Shown: in pieces, positions 38,131-48,611 of the stretch
Numbering within the stretch: the stretch's first letter is position 1
Layout: each line of letters opens with the position of its first letter
Assembly (NCBI RefSeq): GCF_947503375.1
Contig: NZ_CANNDQ010000006.1
Coordinates: 124,001-188,000 of the forward strand
Direction of reading: 5' to 3'
DNA: 64,000 bases
Source: an uncultured Psychroserpens sp.
GTDB lineage: Bacteria; Bacteroidota; Bacteroidia; Flavobacteriales; Flavobacteriaceae
The notes under the pieces: model-generated
What the model was told of the DNA's origin: nothing
What the model saw: only the letters and a program-made list of their open reading frames with translations
Databases searched by the model: none
Translations under genes and position numbers: made by a program

Positions 38131-38160
38131 AAAAAAGCCAAACTTAAGTTTGGCTTTTTT
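38131..38160. terminator. terminator downstream of the DUF937 gene
   Basis: A 30-bp perfect palindrome (arms 38131-38145 and 38146-38160) with six A and six T at its ends. It acts on the minus-strand DUF937 gene that ends at 38179. Confidence 0.85.
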
Positions 38161-38178
38161 ATATAATAGATAAATAAT

Positions 38179-38820
38179 TTAATTCTTTCCACCAAAAAGA
38201 CCACCTAGTAGTCCGCCAAGACCACTTTTTTTCTTGTTGCCGCCTAAAACCATTCCAGCAACATCATCTATAACGCTTCCGTCACCATCTGCATCTAATA
38301 TAGATTCTAAAAAGCTTTGTTCTTGAGGTTGCGAATTTCCGCCTAATAATCCACCAAGTAAGCCTTCTAATCCACTTGGGTTATTTACATTATTTTGGCG
38401 TGTTTGTTTTCCTAGCACACCCATTAAAATTGGTGCTGCCACTTTCAATATTTGTGCAACAGAGTTGGCATCCATGCCAGCTTTTGCTCCTAAGGTTTGT
38501 TCAACACGTTGTTGTTTATTACCTAATACATGTCCAAGAATTTTACTTCCATCAGTCATAACGTTATCATCAACACCACCACTAAATAGTCCTCCTAGAT
38601 TATCTAAAATACTTCCATCATGCTTATTATTAAGAGCTCCCATTAATCCTTCTGCGCCTTGAGGTGTAGCAGCATTTCTTTTCATTGCAGCCATGAGCAC
38701 AGGTAATGCCATAGTTAATACATCTTGTGTTTTGTTTTGTGGTTGATTGGTTTGACCAGATACGCCGCTAATAATGGTTTTTCCTAGATCACTGTTTAAT
38801 AAGTCTAAAATTCCTGACAT
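38179..38820 (-). CDS. DUF937 family protein with Gly-rich tail
   Basis: The protein (213 aa) has no signal peptide. The N-terminal half (LLNSDLGKTIISGVSGQ, TMALPVLMAAMKRNA, KILGHVLGNKQ) is the DUF937/YidB-like helical fold. The C-terminal half has GLLGGLLGG repeats and the loop DADGDGSVIDDV, which resembles a calcium-binding EF loop but lacks the usual acidic residue at position 12. The function is unknown; the family is abundant in Bacteroidota. It sits downstream of serC-serA, from which a terminator separates it. Confidence 0.88.
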   Translation of the reverse strand: MSGILDLLNSDLGKTIISGVSGQTNQPQNKTQDVLTMALPVLMAAMKRNAATPQGAEGLMGALNNKHDGSILDNLGGLFSGGVDDNVMTDGSKILGHVLGNKQQRVEQTLGAKAGMDANSVAQILKVAAPILMGVLGKQTRQNNVNNPSGLEGLLGGLLGGNSQPQEQSFLESILDADGDGSVIDDVAGMVLGGNKKKSGLGGLLGGLFGGKN

Positions 38821-38870
38821 AATATATAAATAATAGGGTTAATAAAAATTGGACTTTCAAGGTACAAAAA

Positions 38871-38892
38871 AGTCCTAACATATATTAGGACT
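38871..38892 (-). terminator. terminator after serA
   Basis: Arms 38871-38878 and 38885-38892 pair perfectly with a 6-base loop; on the minus strand it is followed by a run of T. It separates serA (ending 38922) from the DUF937 gene. Confidence 0.8.
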
Positions 38893-38921
38893 CATGTTTT
38901 TTGTTTTGGTCACATTTGTAA

Positions 38922-39875
38922 CTATCGCTTAAGAATACTAATTATTTGATCTGCAAGCTCTGTACCAATCCTGTCTTGTGCTTCATTAGTTGCAGCACCA
39001 ATATGAGGTGTTAAAGATACTCTGCCATTCATTAAAACTTGTATAGCAGGATTAGGTTCGCTTTCAAAGGTATCTAAGCCAGCGAAAGCTACTTTACCAT
39101 TTTCTAATGCTTTCACTAAGGCAACTTCATCTATTACACCACCACGAGCTGCATTGACAATACCAACTCCATCTTTCATTAGATTGAATTGAGTTTCACC
39201 AATAACATATTCTTTTTGAGCAGGAACGTGAAGCGTAATAAAATCTGCGTGTTTTAAAACATCATCCATGGGTTCAGTTTCAATTTCAACATTTATAAAC
39301 TGACCATTATAGAATTCTACCTTAACATCTGCTTTACCTACAAACTTGTCGCTAGCAATAACTTTCATACCTATGCCTAGTGCTATTTTTGCAACTTCGC
39401 GTCCAATTCTTCCAAAACCAATTATACCTAAAGTTTTACCTCTTAATTCTACGCCTTTAGCATAGTTTTTCTTTAAAACTTTAAATTTAGTATCACCATC
39501 TAATGGCATATTTCTATTTGAGTCATGCAAGAAGCGTACACCTCCAAATAAATGAGCAAAAACAAGTTCTGCTACAGATTGAGAAGATGCTGCTGGAGTA
39601 TTAATAACATGCTTTCCTTTGCTTCTAGCGTATTCTACATCAATATTGTCCATGCCAACACCGCCACGACCGATAATTTTTAAGTTTTTACAAGCATCAA
39701 TAAGGTCTTTACGAACCGTAGTTGCGCTTCTAACTAGGAGCACATCTATTTTGTTCTCGTTTATATAATTGATCAACTGTTCTTGAGCAACAGTTGTTGT
39801 TGAGACTTCAAAACCTGCACTTTCGAGTGCATCAATTCCACTTTGTGAAACGCCATCGTTTGCTAATACTTTCAT
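38922..39875 (-). CDS. serA: D-3-phosphoglycerate dehydrogenase
   Basis: It oxidises 3-phosphoglycerate to 3-phosphohydroxypyruvate, the first step of serine synthesis. NAD binding is through LGIIGFGRIGREVAKIALGIGM; the catalytic set is Arg in NAARGGVIDE, Glu in LDTFESEP, and His in LTPHIGAATNEAQ. At 317 aa it is the short form without the ACT regulatory domain, so feedback control by serine is probably absent. It lies 3 bases after serC. Confidence 0.92.
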   Translation of the reverse strand: MKVLANDGVSQSGIDALESAGFEVSTTTVAQEQLINYINENKIDVLLVRSATTVRKDLIDACKNLKIIGRGGVGMDNIDVEYARSKGKHVINTPAASSQSVAELVFAHLFGGVRFLHDSNRNMPLDGDTKFKVLKKNYAKGVELRGKTLGIIGFGRIGREVAKIALGIGMKVIASDKFVGKADVKVEFYNGQFINVEIETEPMDDVLKHADFITLHVPAQKEYVIGETQFNLMKDGVGIVNAARGGVIDEVALVKALENGKVAFAGLDTFESEPNPAIQVLMNGRVSLTPHIGAATNEAQDRIGTELADQIISILKR

Positions 39876-39878
39876 TTT

Positions 39879-40940
39879 TTATGCTTTACGTTCTAATTCA
39901 CTCATAACATCAACTAATACTCCTACACTTTCCAAAGTGAGTGCATTATACATAGATGCTCTATAGCCACCAACACTTCTATGACCATTTAATCCATTAA
40001 TTCCAGCTTCTTTAATCATAGTTTCAAAAGTCTCTTTCAAATCTTCATTTGCTAATGTGAATGTTGCATTCATTGTAGAGCGATCTGCCTTTGTTGAAAA
40101 TCCTTTGAATAGTGGATTTAGATCAATTTCTGAATAGATCAATTGTGCTTTCTTTTCATTTTCTTTCTCAATGGCAGCAATTCCGCCTAGATTTTTTAGC
40201 CATTGCAAGGTTAGCATCGACACATAAACCGAAAATACAGGAGGTGTATTAAACATACTACTTTTACTAATGTGTACTTTATAATCCATCATCGATGGAA
40301 TTTTTCGAGACACTTTACCTAATACATCTTCCTTTACAACAACTAGAGTAGCTCCAGCTGGTCCCATATTTTTTTGTGCGCCAGCATAAATAAGATCAAA
40401 TTTTGAGAAATCTAGCTGACGAGAAAAAATATCACTACTCATATCACACACCATAGGTATTGGTGAGTTAGGAAATGTTTTCATTTGCGTACCAAAAATG
40501 GTATTATTAGAAGTGCAGTGAAAATAATCGTATTCTGCTGGAATATCGTATCCTTTTGGAATATAATTGTAATTTGCATCTTTAGAAGAAGCTACTTCAT
40601 AGATATCATCATAAATCTTTGCTTCTTTTATAGCTTTATCACTCCAAGTACCAGTGTTCAAATAGCCAGCTCTTTTTTCTAATAGATTTAGTGCAACCAT
40701 CAAAAATTGCGTGCTAGCACCACCTTGTAAGAATAGCGCCTTATAACCTTTACCTTCTAATCCGAGTAGTTCTAGTGCTAAAGCTCTAGCGTTTTCCATA
40801 ACGTCAACAAAAGGCTTGCTCCTGTGAGATATTTCTAAAAGTGATAATCCGTTATCAAAATTAATTACTGCTTCTGAAGCTTTTTGAAGCACTTCTCCTG
40901 GTAGAATACAAGGTCCTGCGCTAAAATTATGTCTTTTCAT
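39879..40940 (-). CDS. serC: phosphoserine aminotransferase
   Basis: It transaminates 3-phosphohydroxypyruvate with glutamate to 3-phosphoserine. HNFSAGPCILP is the family start, followed by GGASTQFLM, TWSDKAIKEA, the PLP lysine in YAGAQKNMGPAGATLVVV, and GGYRASMYNALTLE at the end. The length of 353 aa is typical. Together with serA it supplies phosphoserine, which may also feed the candidate cysteate synthase pathway. No serB is seen in the window. Confidence 0.95.
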   Translation of the reverse strand: MKRHNFSAGPCILPGEVLQKASEAVINFDNGLSLLEISHRSKPFVDVMENARALALELLGLEGKGYKALFLQGGASTQFLMVALNLLEKRAGYLNTGTWSDKAIKEAKIYDDIYEVASSKDANYNYIPKGYDIPAEYDYFHCTSNNTIFGTQMKTFPNSPIPMVCDMSSDIFSRQLDFSKFDLIYAGAQKNMGPAGATLVVVKEDVLGKVSRKIPSMMDYKVHISKSSMFNTPPVFSVYVSMLTLQWLKNLGGIAAIEKENEKKAQLIYSEIDLNPLFKGFSTKADRSTMNATFTLANEDLKETFETMIKEAGINGLNGHRSVGGYRASMYNALTLESVGVLVDVMSELERKA

Positions 40941-41045
40941 TGGTGTCTAATTTTTAGGTCTGGATTATCAGACTTGAGTTGTATTATTATTCGTCACAAA
41001 GGTGCTAAATTCTGTTAAAACTTATGTTATGAAACAGATAATTTA

Positions 41046-42107
41046 TTAACAGATTTTCAACGAAAACGAAATAGTATCAACACCATCTGCATAATCCCAT
41101 AAGTTTGGTAATTGTGTTTGTCCGAATTTAACCTCATCATCAGAAAATCCATTTGCTACAACACATTGGATCTGCCCTTTTTTAGATATTAGGGTTTGTT
41201 TTAATTCGTTTAAAGAATCGTAGGGTTCGTAAAATACAGTTGCTATGGGAGATGCAAAGCTTTCATCTTTTTTGAGCATTAAAAAACCGTTTTCTAGCAT
41301 GTCAAATTCACTCATCAAATACACAGCTTTGTTATAATCATAATTATTGGCATACTTATTTTGATTGATAATAGGGTTCCATTGGTACATTGCTTTGAAA
41401 AAGTTATTAAAGTTGTAATGTTTTGGAACGAAAAGTTTTGAGACATTTCTGCAACCTAACCCATAGTATCTAAAAATATCTTCAGATAGGGATTCTAGTT
41501 CATCTTTGGTTTCTTGTCCTGTTAAAATGGCAATAGAATTTCTATTTTTTCTAATTATAGATGGTTTATTTTTAAAATAATATTCAAAATAACGTGCTGT
41601 ATTGTTACTTCCTGTTGCTATAACAGCATCAAAGTCTTCGAGTTTGTCTTTAGTAAAGGTAATCCGGTCTTTAAACTCTGGCTCAACATATTCAAGGTAT
41701 TTTGTTAAAAAAGGGAGAAGGTGTTCGTCATTTGAAGATTGCTTCACTAAAACACGTTGTCCAGAAATTAATACAGATAGAAAATCATGAAATCCAACCA
41801 AAGGAATGTTTCCTGCCATAATAATCGCTATAGTTTTTAGAGATTCTTTATTAAACTCATACTTTAGTAACCATTGATTAATAGTATTGTTTTTTAATTG
41901 TTTAGACCAGCCTTCTATTGCAAATATGATATTTTCTTTTGTGAACCAGCCATTATGTTCTTGAGCTAATTTGATTTGATGCAAAAAACCATCAAAGAAC
42001 AAATCGTTGTGTTGAATATGATTTTTTTTTGAGATGCTTTTAGAAGAAAATTGGCTTAAAAAATCACCTAATTTTACAAAAGCGTTAATTCTTTGTTGTA
42101 AATCCAT
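41046..42107 (-). CDS. acyl-CoA reductase (LuxC-like)
   Basis: The ATG at 42107 is chosen; the frame from 42164 adds 19 basic residues and would overlap the ferredoxin promoter. The 353-aa protein fits the LuxC/acyl-CoA reductase family: IIMAGNIPLVGFHDFLS, VIATGSNNTARYFEYYF, KNRNSIAILTGQ and YYGLGCRNVSKLFVP, the last with the likely catalytic Cys. It would reduce a fatty acyl-CoA or ACP to an aldehyde with NAD(P)H. No lux genes are present. It is divergent from a dicluster ferredoxin and upstream of serC-serA. Confidence 0.88.
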   Translation of the reverse strand: MDLQQRINAFVKLGDFLSQFSSKSISKKNHIQHNDLFFDGFLHQIKLAQEHNGWFTKENIIFAIEGWSKQLKNNTINQWLLKYEFNKESLKTIAIIMAGNIPLVGFHDFLSVLISGQRVLVKQSSNDEHLLPFLTKYLEYVEPEFKDRITFTKDKLEDFDAVIATGSNNTARYFEYYFKNKPSIIRKNRNSIAILTGQETKDELESLSEDIFRYYGLGCRNVSKLFVPKHYNFNNFFKAMYQWNPIINQNKYANNYDYNKAVYLMSEFDMLENGFLMLKKDESFASPIATVFYEPYDSLNELKQTLISKKGQIQCVVANGFSDDEVKFGQTQLPNLWDYADGVDTISFSLKIC

Positions 42108-42113
42108 GTTGCG

Positions 42114-42145
42114 TTTGGTTATACGATGTTTTGGCTTTATTTTTG
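42114..42145 (+). promoter_or_regulatory. promoter of the ferredoxin gene
   Basis: TTTG at 42114-42117 (-33) and TATTTTTG at 42138-42145 (-7) are 20 bases apart. A start near 42152 leaves a leader of about 31 bases. It lies inside the longer, rejected reading of the divergent acyl-CoA reductase. Confidence 0.75.
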
Positions 42146-42167
42146 CATTTGCAAATTTACGCAATAA

Positions 42168-42536
<369 letters not shown>

Positions 42537-42599
42537 GTATTCAATTACTATCTTATCCAATAGCCCCTTTCCTATATAATATGATGCTTAGTCCTTTTA

Positions 42600-44072
42600 T
42601 TACTCTTCATCTTTTACTTCAAACATTTTCAATTCATTTGTAGGTGCTAGTGTTTCTTTACCTGTCCAAATCGTAGCATCGTATTTGCGCAAAGATTCGT
42701 AAGGTACTTTTTTAGCTTCAGAAGCAGCTTCAAAGTCTGAAGCGCTAATTTCTGTAACACTTGAGAGTAATAATTCTTCTCGACCTTTTGTGTTGCCTTC
42801 AATTTTAAAATCGAAGGCAGTTTTATTGCGTTCAGAACTGTTTTCTATAAACTTTAAAGGTCTATGTACATAGAAATATTCTCCAGATTCACTCTTAATA
42901 TATCTTGGCTCATAAAAACCTAGATCATTTTCTCTATATATAATTGTGCCTTGATTAACATTTTCAATGTACTTTACACCTAGGATGAGTCTCAAGTTTA
43001 ATTTATCTCCACGCTTTCCCTCAGAATAACGATAATCTAATTTTAATATGGCGTAGGTGTCATCTGATACATATATGCGGCCAGTAAATTTTGCTCGAGA
43101 ACGCCTTGGCTCAAAGAGGATTGAATAAATCATTTCACCTTTATTAAAGGTAATGTTTTCTAATGTGTATTCGTAATCATCAGTATTGAGAATCGTTTTT
43201 AAAATACCATTACTTCCGAGTTGTGATAGGAGTGAGGCTGATCTACTTTTAAGGTTTTTGAGTTCAAATTCATTTTTACCTTTATCACTATCCTTTTCTA
43301 CAAGGGATAGCGAATCTTCTATTTTAAATAATCCGGTTTTTAACTTATAGGTCTTTGTGGTATCTAGGTATTTGAGAACAATATTTTGTGCTTTTTCTTG
43401 TACTTTATCTATTGAAAAGTCTTTTTTTGAATTGACGATCTTCGTCGCTTTTTCAACTGTTAATTTCTTTTTCTTAGGATTTAAAATGAGTAAATCGCCA
43501 GTAATGTCTGTAAAATTCACATAATTACTAGTCATGATTTCATCAGACATTCTACGTAAATTATCATTTGCATCAACCAATTGTCTTTTTTTGAAATGTG
43601 ACGCTTTTTTCACTTCAAAATCTAAATTCTTAAAATCTATATAAGAGGTCTCTCTGTAGAAGAAACTATATTTGAGTGAATCTGTTCTATAATTTTTAAC
43701 CAAATTTCTATTTACCTTAGCAACTATAGAGTCTACATTAGGTCTTGTATTGCTTAAATAAATCGTATCTAACTCATTAGTTGCAGGTTGAAGCATTAAT
43801 AGGAAATTTGATGCTTTTAAATCGTCAATACTCACGGTTAGTGTATTGTAGCCTAAACATGATAGCGTAATTTGATTTGAAGAAGTATCTTCAATATTAA
43901 TTATAAAAATCCCATCGTCATTAGATATCACACCTTTGTATTTTGCAGTCTGGACAGCAACAAAAGGGATAGGTTCTTTGGTAGTTGCATCAATAATCTT
44001 TGCAGTTAAATTTTGAGCTTGTGATATGTATGCAATAGTCAGTACGGCAATTAGTGTTAAATATCTTTTCAT
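42600..44072 (-). CDS. exported protein with CarboxypepD_reg-like domain
   Basis: The signal peptide ends near residue 19 (AYISQAQ). A CarboxypepD_reg-like Ig fold (about 20-105, KIIDATTKEPIPFVAVQ) precedes a long alpha/beta region that ends in beta strands resembling an outer-membrane or periplasmic domain (YISVDD-type strands, KLDYRYSEGKRGDKLNLRL). Length 490, too short for a TonB receptor and no plug is seen. It resembles DUF5686-type proteins that lack the barrel. The function is unknown. Confidence 0.8.
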   Translation of the reverse strand: MKRYLTLIAVLTIAYISQAQNLTAKIIDATTKEPIPFVAVQTAKYKGVISNDDGIFIINIEDTSSNQITLSCLGYNTLTVSIDDLKASNFLLMLQPATNELDTIYLSNTRPNVDSIVAKVNRNLVKNYRTDSLKYSFFYRETSYIDFKNLDFEVKKASHFKKRQLVDANDNLRRMSDEIMTSNYVNFTDITGDLLILNPKKKKLTVEKATKIVNSKKDFSIDKVQEKAQNIVLKYLDTTKTYKLKTGLFKIEDSLSLVEKDSDKGKNEFELKNLKSRSASLLSQLGSNGILKTILNTDDYEYTLENITFNKGEMIYSILFEPRRSRAKFTGRIYVSDDTYAILKLDYRYSEGKRGDKLNLRLILGVKYIENVNQGTIIYRENDLGFYEPRYIKSESGEYFYVHRPLKFIENSSERNKTAFDFKIEGNTKGREELLLSSVTEISASDFEAASEAKKVPYESLRKYDATIWTGKETLAPTNELKMFEVKDEE

Positions 44073-44132
44073 AGTGATGATGGTTTAAAATTTCACGACG
44101 ATTATTAGTCTTATTTGTTACTAAAATGCATT

Positions 44133-44612
44133 TTATTTTGCTAAACTGCCTCTTAATACTATACCAGCTTGTTTGTTAAAGTTTTTCTTGTTAGAAAATA
44201 TATTCCAAAACCATAAATGTTGATCTATTTTAAGCTGAATCTCTTTTTTTGCAACATTTTCATTTTCAATAAGATCAAATCTGTAAATATAAGTTTCAGG
44301 AAATCGTGCTGGAAGCTGACCCAATGTTAACATAGAACCTGTCATTAGATTGCCACACGATGGTTGTGGTAGCCTTTTTAGTTGATGAAGCTTTATTTTT
44401 ATTGCATTTGTACTATCATTAGTAAACTCAAATAGTTTTGAATGTTTCAAAATTTTATACTCTTCAAGCAAACTATCTTTATTTATTACAAAAGCTTTAT
44501 TAACTGTTGAAGATGCATCAAAATCCCTAAAAGATTTGGTTTGAATTTTATAGGCAGCAACACAAGAGTTTAGTATTATAAGAGTCAAGATTAGAATAGT
44601 TAAATGTTTCAT
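44133..44612 (-). CDS. uncharacterised lipoprotein
   Basis: A 159-aa lipoprotein with the lipobox LILNSC (Cys17). The mature part has alternating hydrophobic and charged residues and a Pro-rich centre (KRLPQPSCGNLMTG). I recognise no family. It lies upstream of the CarboxypepD_reg protein gene on the same strand, 60 bases away, and may share its transcript. It is divergent from ychF. Confidence 0.72.
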   Translation of the reverse strand: MKHLTILILTLIILNSCVAAYKIQTKSFRDFDASSTVNKAFVINKDSLLEEYKILKHSKLFEFTNDSTNAIKIKLHQLKRLPQPSCGNLMTGSMLTLGQLPARFPETYIYRFDLIENENVAKKEIQLKIDQHLWFWNIFSNKKNFNKQAGIVLRGSLAK

Positions 44613-44670
44613 TGTGAATTTTTGTCTTAAAACGGTTAAAGTACCTACTTATTTTATTAAAGAATAAAGC

Positions 44671-44678
44671 TATATTTG
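44671..44678 (+). promoter_or_regulatory. -7 box of ychF promoter
   Basis: TATATTTG, an exact TAnnTTTG box, lies 20 bases before the ATG at 44699. No clear -33 TTG is found. Confidence 0.55.
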
Positions 44679-44698
44679 CAATCGCAAATTTACAAATT

Positions 44699-45793
44699 AT
44701 GAAAGCTGGAATAGTAGGATTACCAAACGTAGGAAAATCAACATTGTTTAACTGTTTATCAAATGCAAAAGCACAGAGTGCAAATTTTCCGTTTTGTACA
44801 ATCGAACCAAATATTGGCGTAGTTAATGTTCCTGATCCAAGGCTTGAAAAATTAGAGACCTTAGTCAACCCTGAACGTGTAATCCCAGCAACAGTTGAGA
44901 TTGTTGATATTGCTGGTTTGGTAAAAGGAGCTAGTAAAGGTGAAGGTCTTGGTAATCAATTTCTAGGTAATATTCGTGAAACTGATGCAATTCTTCATGT
45001 GTTGCGTTGTTTTGATAATGATAATATTGTTCATGTAGATGGAAGTGTAAATCCAATTCGCGACAAAGAGACGATTGATATGGAGCTTCAGCTTAAAGAC
45101 TTAGAAACTGTTGAGAAAAAGCTTGATAAAGTCAAACGTGCGGCCAAAACCGGAAATAAAGAAGCTCAAAAAGAAGAAGCTATTCTATTAAGGCTCAAAG
45201 AAGGACTTGAGACTGGAAAGTCAGTAAGAGCTTTAGACTTCAGTGATGATGAACAAGAAGAATTTGTGAAGCCTGCACAACTCATAACTGCTAAACCTGT
45301 AATGTACGTTTGTAATGTAGATGAAGCAAGTGCTGTTTCTGGAAATGCTTACGTAGAAAGTGTTCGTAATTCTGTAAGAGATGAACATGCTGAAGTCCTA
45401 GTACTTGCAGTAGGAACAGAAGCAGATATCAATGAATTAGATGATTATGAAGAACGTCAAATGTTTCTCCAGGATATTGGTTTAGACGAACCGGGTTCAT
45501 CAAAATTGATACGTTCTGCATATAAGCTATTAAATCAACAAACTTATTTTACTGCAGGAGAAAAAGAAGTTCGTGCTTGGACAGTAGATATTGGTGCTAC
45601 GGCGCCTCAAGCAGCTGGTGTAATTCATACCGATTTTGAAAAAGGATTTATTAGAGCAGAGGTCATAGCTTATGATGATTATGTGAGCTACGGAAGCGAA
45701 TCGAAAGTTAAAGAAGCTGGAAAAATGCGTGTTGAAGGAAAGAATTATATCGTTAAAGATGGTGATGTAATGCACTTTTTGTTTAATGTATAA
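44699..45793 (+). CDS. ychF: redox-regulated ribosome-binding ATPase YchF/OLA1
   Basis: An OBG-family P-loop NTPase of 364 aa that prefers ATP. Walker A is GLPNVGKST (6-14), then [19 protein letters not shown]. The altered G4 motif is NVDEAS in place of NKxD, which explains the ATP preference. A C-terminal TGS domain ([27 protein letters not shown]) binds the ribosome. It is the first gene of a short operon with an SRPBCC protein gene 2 bases downstream. Confidence 0.96.
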   Translation: MKAGIVGLPNVGKSTLFNCLSNAKAQSANFPFCTIEPNIGVVNVPDPRLEKLETLVNPERVIPATVEIVDIAGLVKGASKGEGLGNQFLGNIRETDAILHVLRCFDNDNIVHVDGSVNPIRDKETIDMELQLKDLETVEKKLDKVKRAAKTGNKEAQKEEAILLRLKEGLETGKSVRALDFSDDEQEEFVKPAQLITAKPVMYVCNVDEASAVSGNAYVESVRNSVRDEHAEVLVLAVGTEADINELDDYEERQMFLQDIGLDEPGSSKLIRSAYKLLNQQTYFTAGEKEVRAWTVDIGATAPQAAGVIHTDFEKGFIRAEVIAYDDYVSYGSESKVKEAGKMRVEGKNYIVKDGDVMHFLFNV

Positions 45794-45795
45794 AG

Positions 45796-46260
45796 ATGCC
45801 ACTAATAGAGATTAAAACACTTATTAAAGCAGATATTCAAACTTGTTTTGACCTATCTAGAGATATTGATTTTCATAAAGCATCTTTAAAACACTCAAAC
45901 GAAAAGGCCATTGCTGGTAGAACCTCGGGTTTAATAGAACTCAATGAATGGGTAACGTGGGAAGCAAAACACTTTGGTGTTAATCAACACCTTACCTCAA
46001 AGATCACTCAGTTTGATAGACCTAATTACTTTGTTGATGAAATGGTCTCTGGTGCTTTTAAATCATTTAAACATGAACACATTTTTCAAACGAAAAATGA
46101 GGCAACATTGATGATTGATAAGTTTCACTTTCAGTCGCCTTTTGGTATCTTAGGGAAAATAGCAAATGTGTTGTTTTTAAAACGTTACATGACACAATTA
46201 TTGACCACTAGAAATGTTTTTCTAAAGTCTAAAGCAGAAGAAATGTCTATTGAACACTAA
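45796..46260 (+). CDS. SRPBCC family protein
   Basis: A 154-aa protein of the START/Bet v 1-like SRPBCC fold: an N-terminal strand (IEIKTLIKADIQTCFDLSRD), a long cavity-lining sheet (WVTWEAKHFGVNQHLTSKI, FKHEHIFQTKN) and a C-terminal helix. Such proteins bind hydrophobic ligands; related members are labelled cell division inhibitors without proof. It starts 2 bases after the ychF stop. No ligand can be assigned. Confidence 0.85.
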   Translation: MPLIEIKTLIKADIQTCFDLSRDIDFHKASLKHSNEKAIAGRTSGLIELNEWVTWEAKHFGVNQHLTSKITQFDRPNYFVDEMVSGAFKSFKHEHIFQTKNEATLMIDKFHFQSPFGILGKIANVLFLKRYMTQLLTTRNVFLKSKAEEMSIEH

Positions 46261-46378
46261 AACCGTAATGTTCTCAACAAAATTGGGCTTTTATTGTTAA
46301 TTACTTTGTGCAAACCCTATTTCATTTTTTATAGCGTTATGCTATATTAGCATTCTATCAAATTTTTTCATCTATTTT

Positions 46379-48238
46379 ATGTCTCAGGAAACCAAATATA
46401 CCGAAGAAAACATACGCTCGCTCGATTGGAAAGAACACATCCGAATGCGACCAGGAATGTATATAGGTAAATTAGGTGATGGCTCGTCGCCAGATGATGG
46501 CATATACATACTTTTGAAAGAGGTTTTAGATAACTCTATTGATGAGTACGTTATGGGAGCTGGAAAAACAATAGAGATTTCAATACAAGGAAATAAAGTA
46601 ATCGTTAGAGATTATGGTCGTGGTATTCCATTAGGAAAGGTTGTTGATGTAGTTTCTAAAATGAATACAGGTGGAAAATACGATTCTAGAGCCTTTAAAA
46701 AATCGGTTGGTCTAAATGGTGTAGGAACCAAAGCGGTAAATGCTTTGTCTAATTATTTTAGAGTTGAGTCTACACGTGATGGTAAATCTGCTTCAGCAGA
46801 ATTTGAACAAGGGACACTCACTAATGAAGACCTATTAGATGATACTTCTAGAAGAAAAGGAACAAAGGTCTCATTCATACCAGACGACACCATTTTCAAG
46901 AACTATAAATATAGAAATGAGTATGTTTCAAAAATGCTTAAAAACTATGTGTATCTGAATCCAGGATTAACTATTGTATTCAATGGCGAAAAGTATTTTA
47001 GTGAAAACGGTCTTAAGGATTTGTTGTCAGAAAATATTACTGAAACAGATAGGCTATATCCTATCATTCATTTAAAAGGTGATGATATCGAGATTGCGCT
47101 TACGCACAGTAAAACACAATACAATGAGGAATATCATAGTTTTGTTAATGGGCAAAACACAACTCAAGGTGGTACACATTTGTCAGCTTTTAGAGAGGCC
47201 TTGGTGAAAACACTTCGAGAGTTCTATGGGAAAAATTATGAAGCGTCAGACATACGTAAATCTGTTGCCTCTGCAATTTCAATAAAAGTAATGGAGCCTG
47301 TTTTTGAAAGCCAGACCAAAACCAAACTTGGCTCAACAGATATGGGAGGCGATTTACCAACGGTTAGAACCTATATTAATGATTTCATGAAAACTTATCT
47401 GGACAATTATTTGCATAAGAATCCAGATACTGCAGAAAAAATACAGCGAAAAATATTGCAAGCTGAACGTGAACGAAAAGAACTTTCTGGCATACGAAAA
47501 CTTGCAAAAGACAGAGCGAAAAAAGCAAATCTTCACAACAAGAAATTGCGTGACTGTCGTGTGCATTTTGGCGATACTAAAAATGAACGTAATCTTGAAA
47601 CTACCTTATTTATTACTGAGGGAGATTCAGCTTCGGGTAGCATTACTAAGTCAAGAGATGTAAATACGCAAGCTGTTTTTAGTTTAAAAGGAAAGCCTTT
47701 AAACTCTTATGGTTTAAGTAAAAAAATTGTTTACGAAAATGAAGAATTCAATCTTTTACAAGCTGCATTGAATATTGAAGAGTCTTTAGAAGATTTGCGT
47801 TATAATAATATCGTTATTGCAACAGATGCAGATGTAGATGGGATGCATATCAGATTATTGTTAATCACTTTCTTCTTACAATTCTTTCCTGAAGTAATCA
47901 AGGAAGGTCATTTATATATTTTGCAAACGCCTTTATTTAGAGTTCGGAACAAAAAGGAAACCATCTATTGTTATTCAGAAGAAGAACGAAGAAACGCTAT
48001 TGAAAAATTAAAACCTAAACCTGAAATTACACGATTTAAAGGTCTTGGTGAAATTTCGCCAGATGAGTTTGTGCATTTTATTGGAGAAGACATTCGCTTA
48101 GATCCTGTAATGTTAGATAAAGACATGTCTATTGAAGAATTGTTGTCTTTTTATATGGGGAAAAACACACCAACTAGGCAGGAATTCATCATTGAAAATC
48201 TAAAAGTAGAATTAGATTTGGTTGAAGACGAGAAATAG
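46379..48238 (+). CDS. parE: DNA topoisomerase IV subunit B
   Basis: The ATPase subunit of the decatenating type II topoisomerase. The GHKL ATP site is shown by [23 protein letters not shown] and [14 protein letters not shown]. The TOPRIM domain has EGDSASGSI and [11 protein letters not shown], and the end [11 protein letters not shown] is typical. It is 619 aa, in the ParE and not the longer GyrB size. parC lies 850 bases downstream with two small genes between. Confidence 0.95.
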   Translation: MSQETKYTEENIRSLDWKEHIRMRPGMYIGKLGDGSSPDDGIYILLKEVLDNSIDEYVMGAGKTIEISIQGNKVIVRDYGRGIPLGKVVDVVSKMNTGGKYDSRAFKKSVGLNGVGTKAVNALSNYFRVESTRDGKSASAEFEQGTLTNEDLLDDTSRRKGTKVSFIPDDTIFKNYKYRNEYVSKMLKNYVYLNPGLTIVFNGEKYFSENGLKDLLSENITETDRLYPIIHLKGDDIEIALTHSKTQYNEEYHSFVNGQNTTQGGTHLSAFREALVKTLREFYGKNYEASDIRKSVASAISIKVMEPVFESQTKTKLGSTDMGGDLPTVRTYINDFMKTYLDNYLHKNPDTAEKIQRKILQAERERKELSGIRKLAKDRAKKANLHNKKLRDCRVHFGDTKNERNLETTLFITEGDSASGSITKSRDVNTQAVFSLKGKPLNSYGLSKKIVYENEEFNLLQAALNIEESLEDLRYNNIVIATDADVDGMHIRLLLITFFLQFFPEVIKEGHLYILQTPLFRVRNKKETIYCYSEEERRNAIEKLKPKPEITRFKGLGEISPDEFVHFIGEDIRLDPVMLDKDMSIEELLSFYMGKNTPTRQEFIIENLKVELDLVEDEK

Positions 48239-48267
48239 ATTATAAGCATAAACGATTTTATTTTGAT

Positions 48268-48588
48268 ATGAACTCTAAAGTAACGGATTTGAGCAAACCT
48301 AGATTTGGGTTTACACAAACACTAAAGAATAATAAAATTGTAGTTGGTTATGTTTGGGATAAAGATATTAAAAGTAAAATCGCTTATGGCGATGAAATTT
48401 TAAAGGTTAATGGCAAAGAAATTAATGCTTCAAATTTTTTTGATTTTATTACTAAGGAGTCCATAACAAAGCATTCTGACCAATTGACATTAACACTAAA
48501 AACAAAAGATCAAGAAAGATTAAGCTTAACCATAAGTAAAAAGGAATTTATTGAAGTTCTAAAAGACTTTAATATCGAGATTAATTAG
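48268..48588 (+). CDS. stand-alone PDZ-like domain protein
   Basis: A 106-aa protein with no signal peptide. The pattern FGFTQ ... IVVGYVWDKDIKSKIAYGDEILKVNGKEI ... LTLTLKTKDQERLSLTI (outlined) is a PDZ domain with the carboxylate-binding loop FGF. In Bacteroidota such PDZ units usually end a retropepsin-like aspartyl protease; no protease part lies upstream, where parE ends 29 bases before. It could be a remnant or an independent adaptor. It is co-oriented with parE and parC. Confidence 0.7.
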   Translation: MNSKVTDLSKPRFGFTQTLKNNKIVVGYVWDKDIKSKIAYGDEILKVNGKEINASNFFDFITKESITKHSDQLTLTLKTKDQERLSLTISKKEFIEVLKDFNIEIN

Positions 48589-48611
48589 ATAAAAAATGTA
48601 TTTTAACAGAA

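Noticed and set aside
42108..42164. 19-residue basic extension of the acyl-CoA reductase
   Set aside because: It overlaps the ferredoxin promoter and is not like the family N-terminus; ATG at 42107 is preferred.
46314..46378. Weak hairpin and promoter-like bases upstream of parE
   Set aside because: The TATAGC/GCTATA stem is only 6 bp and no exact TAnnTTTG box is present, so no feature is called.
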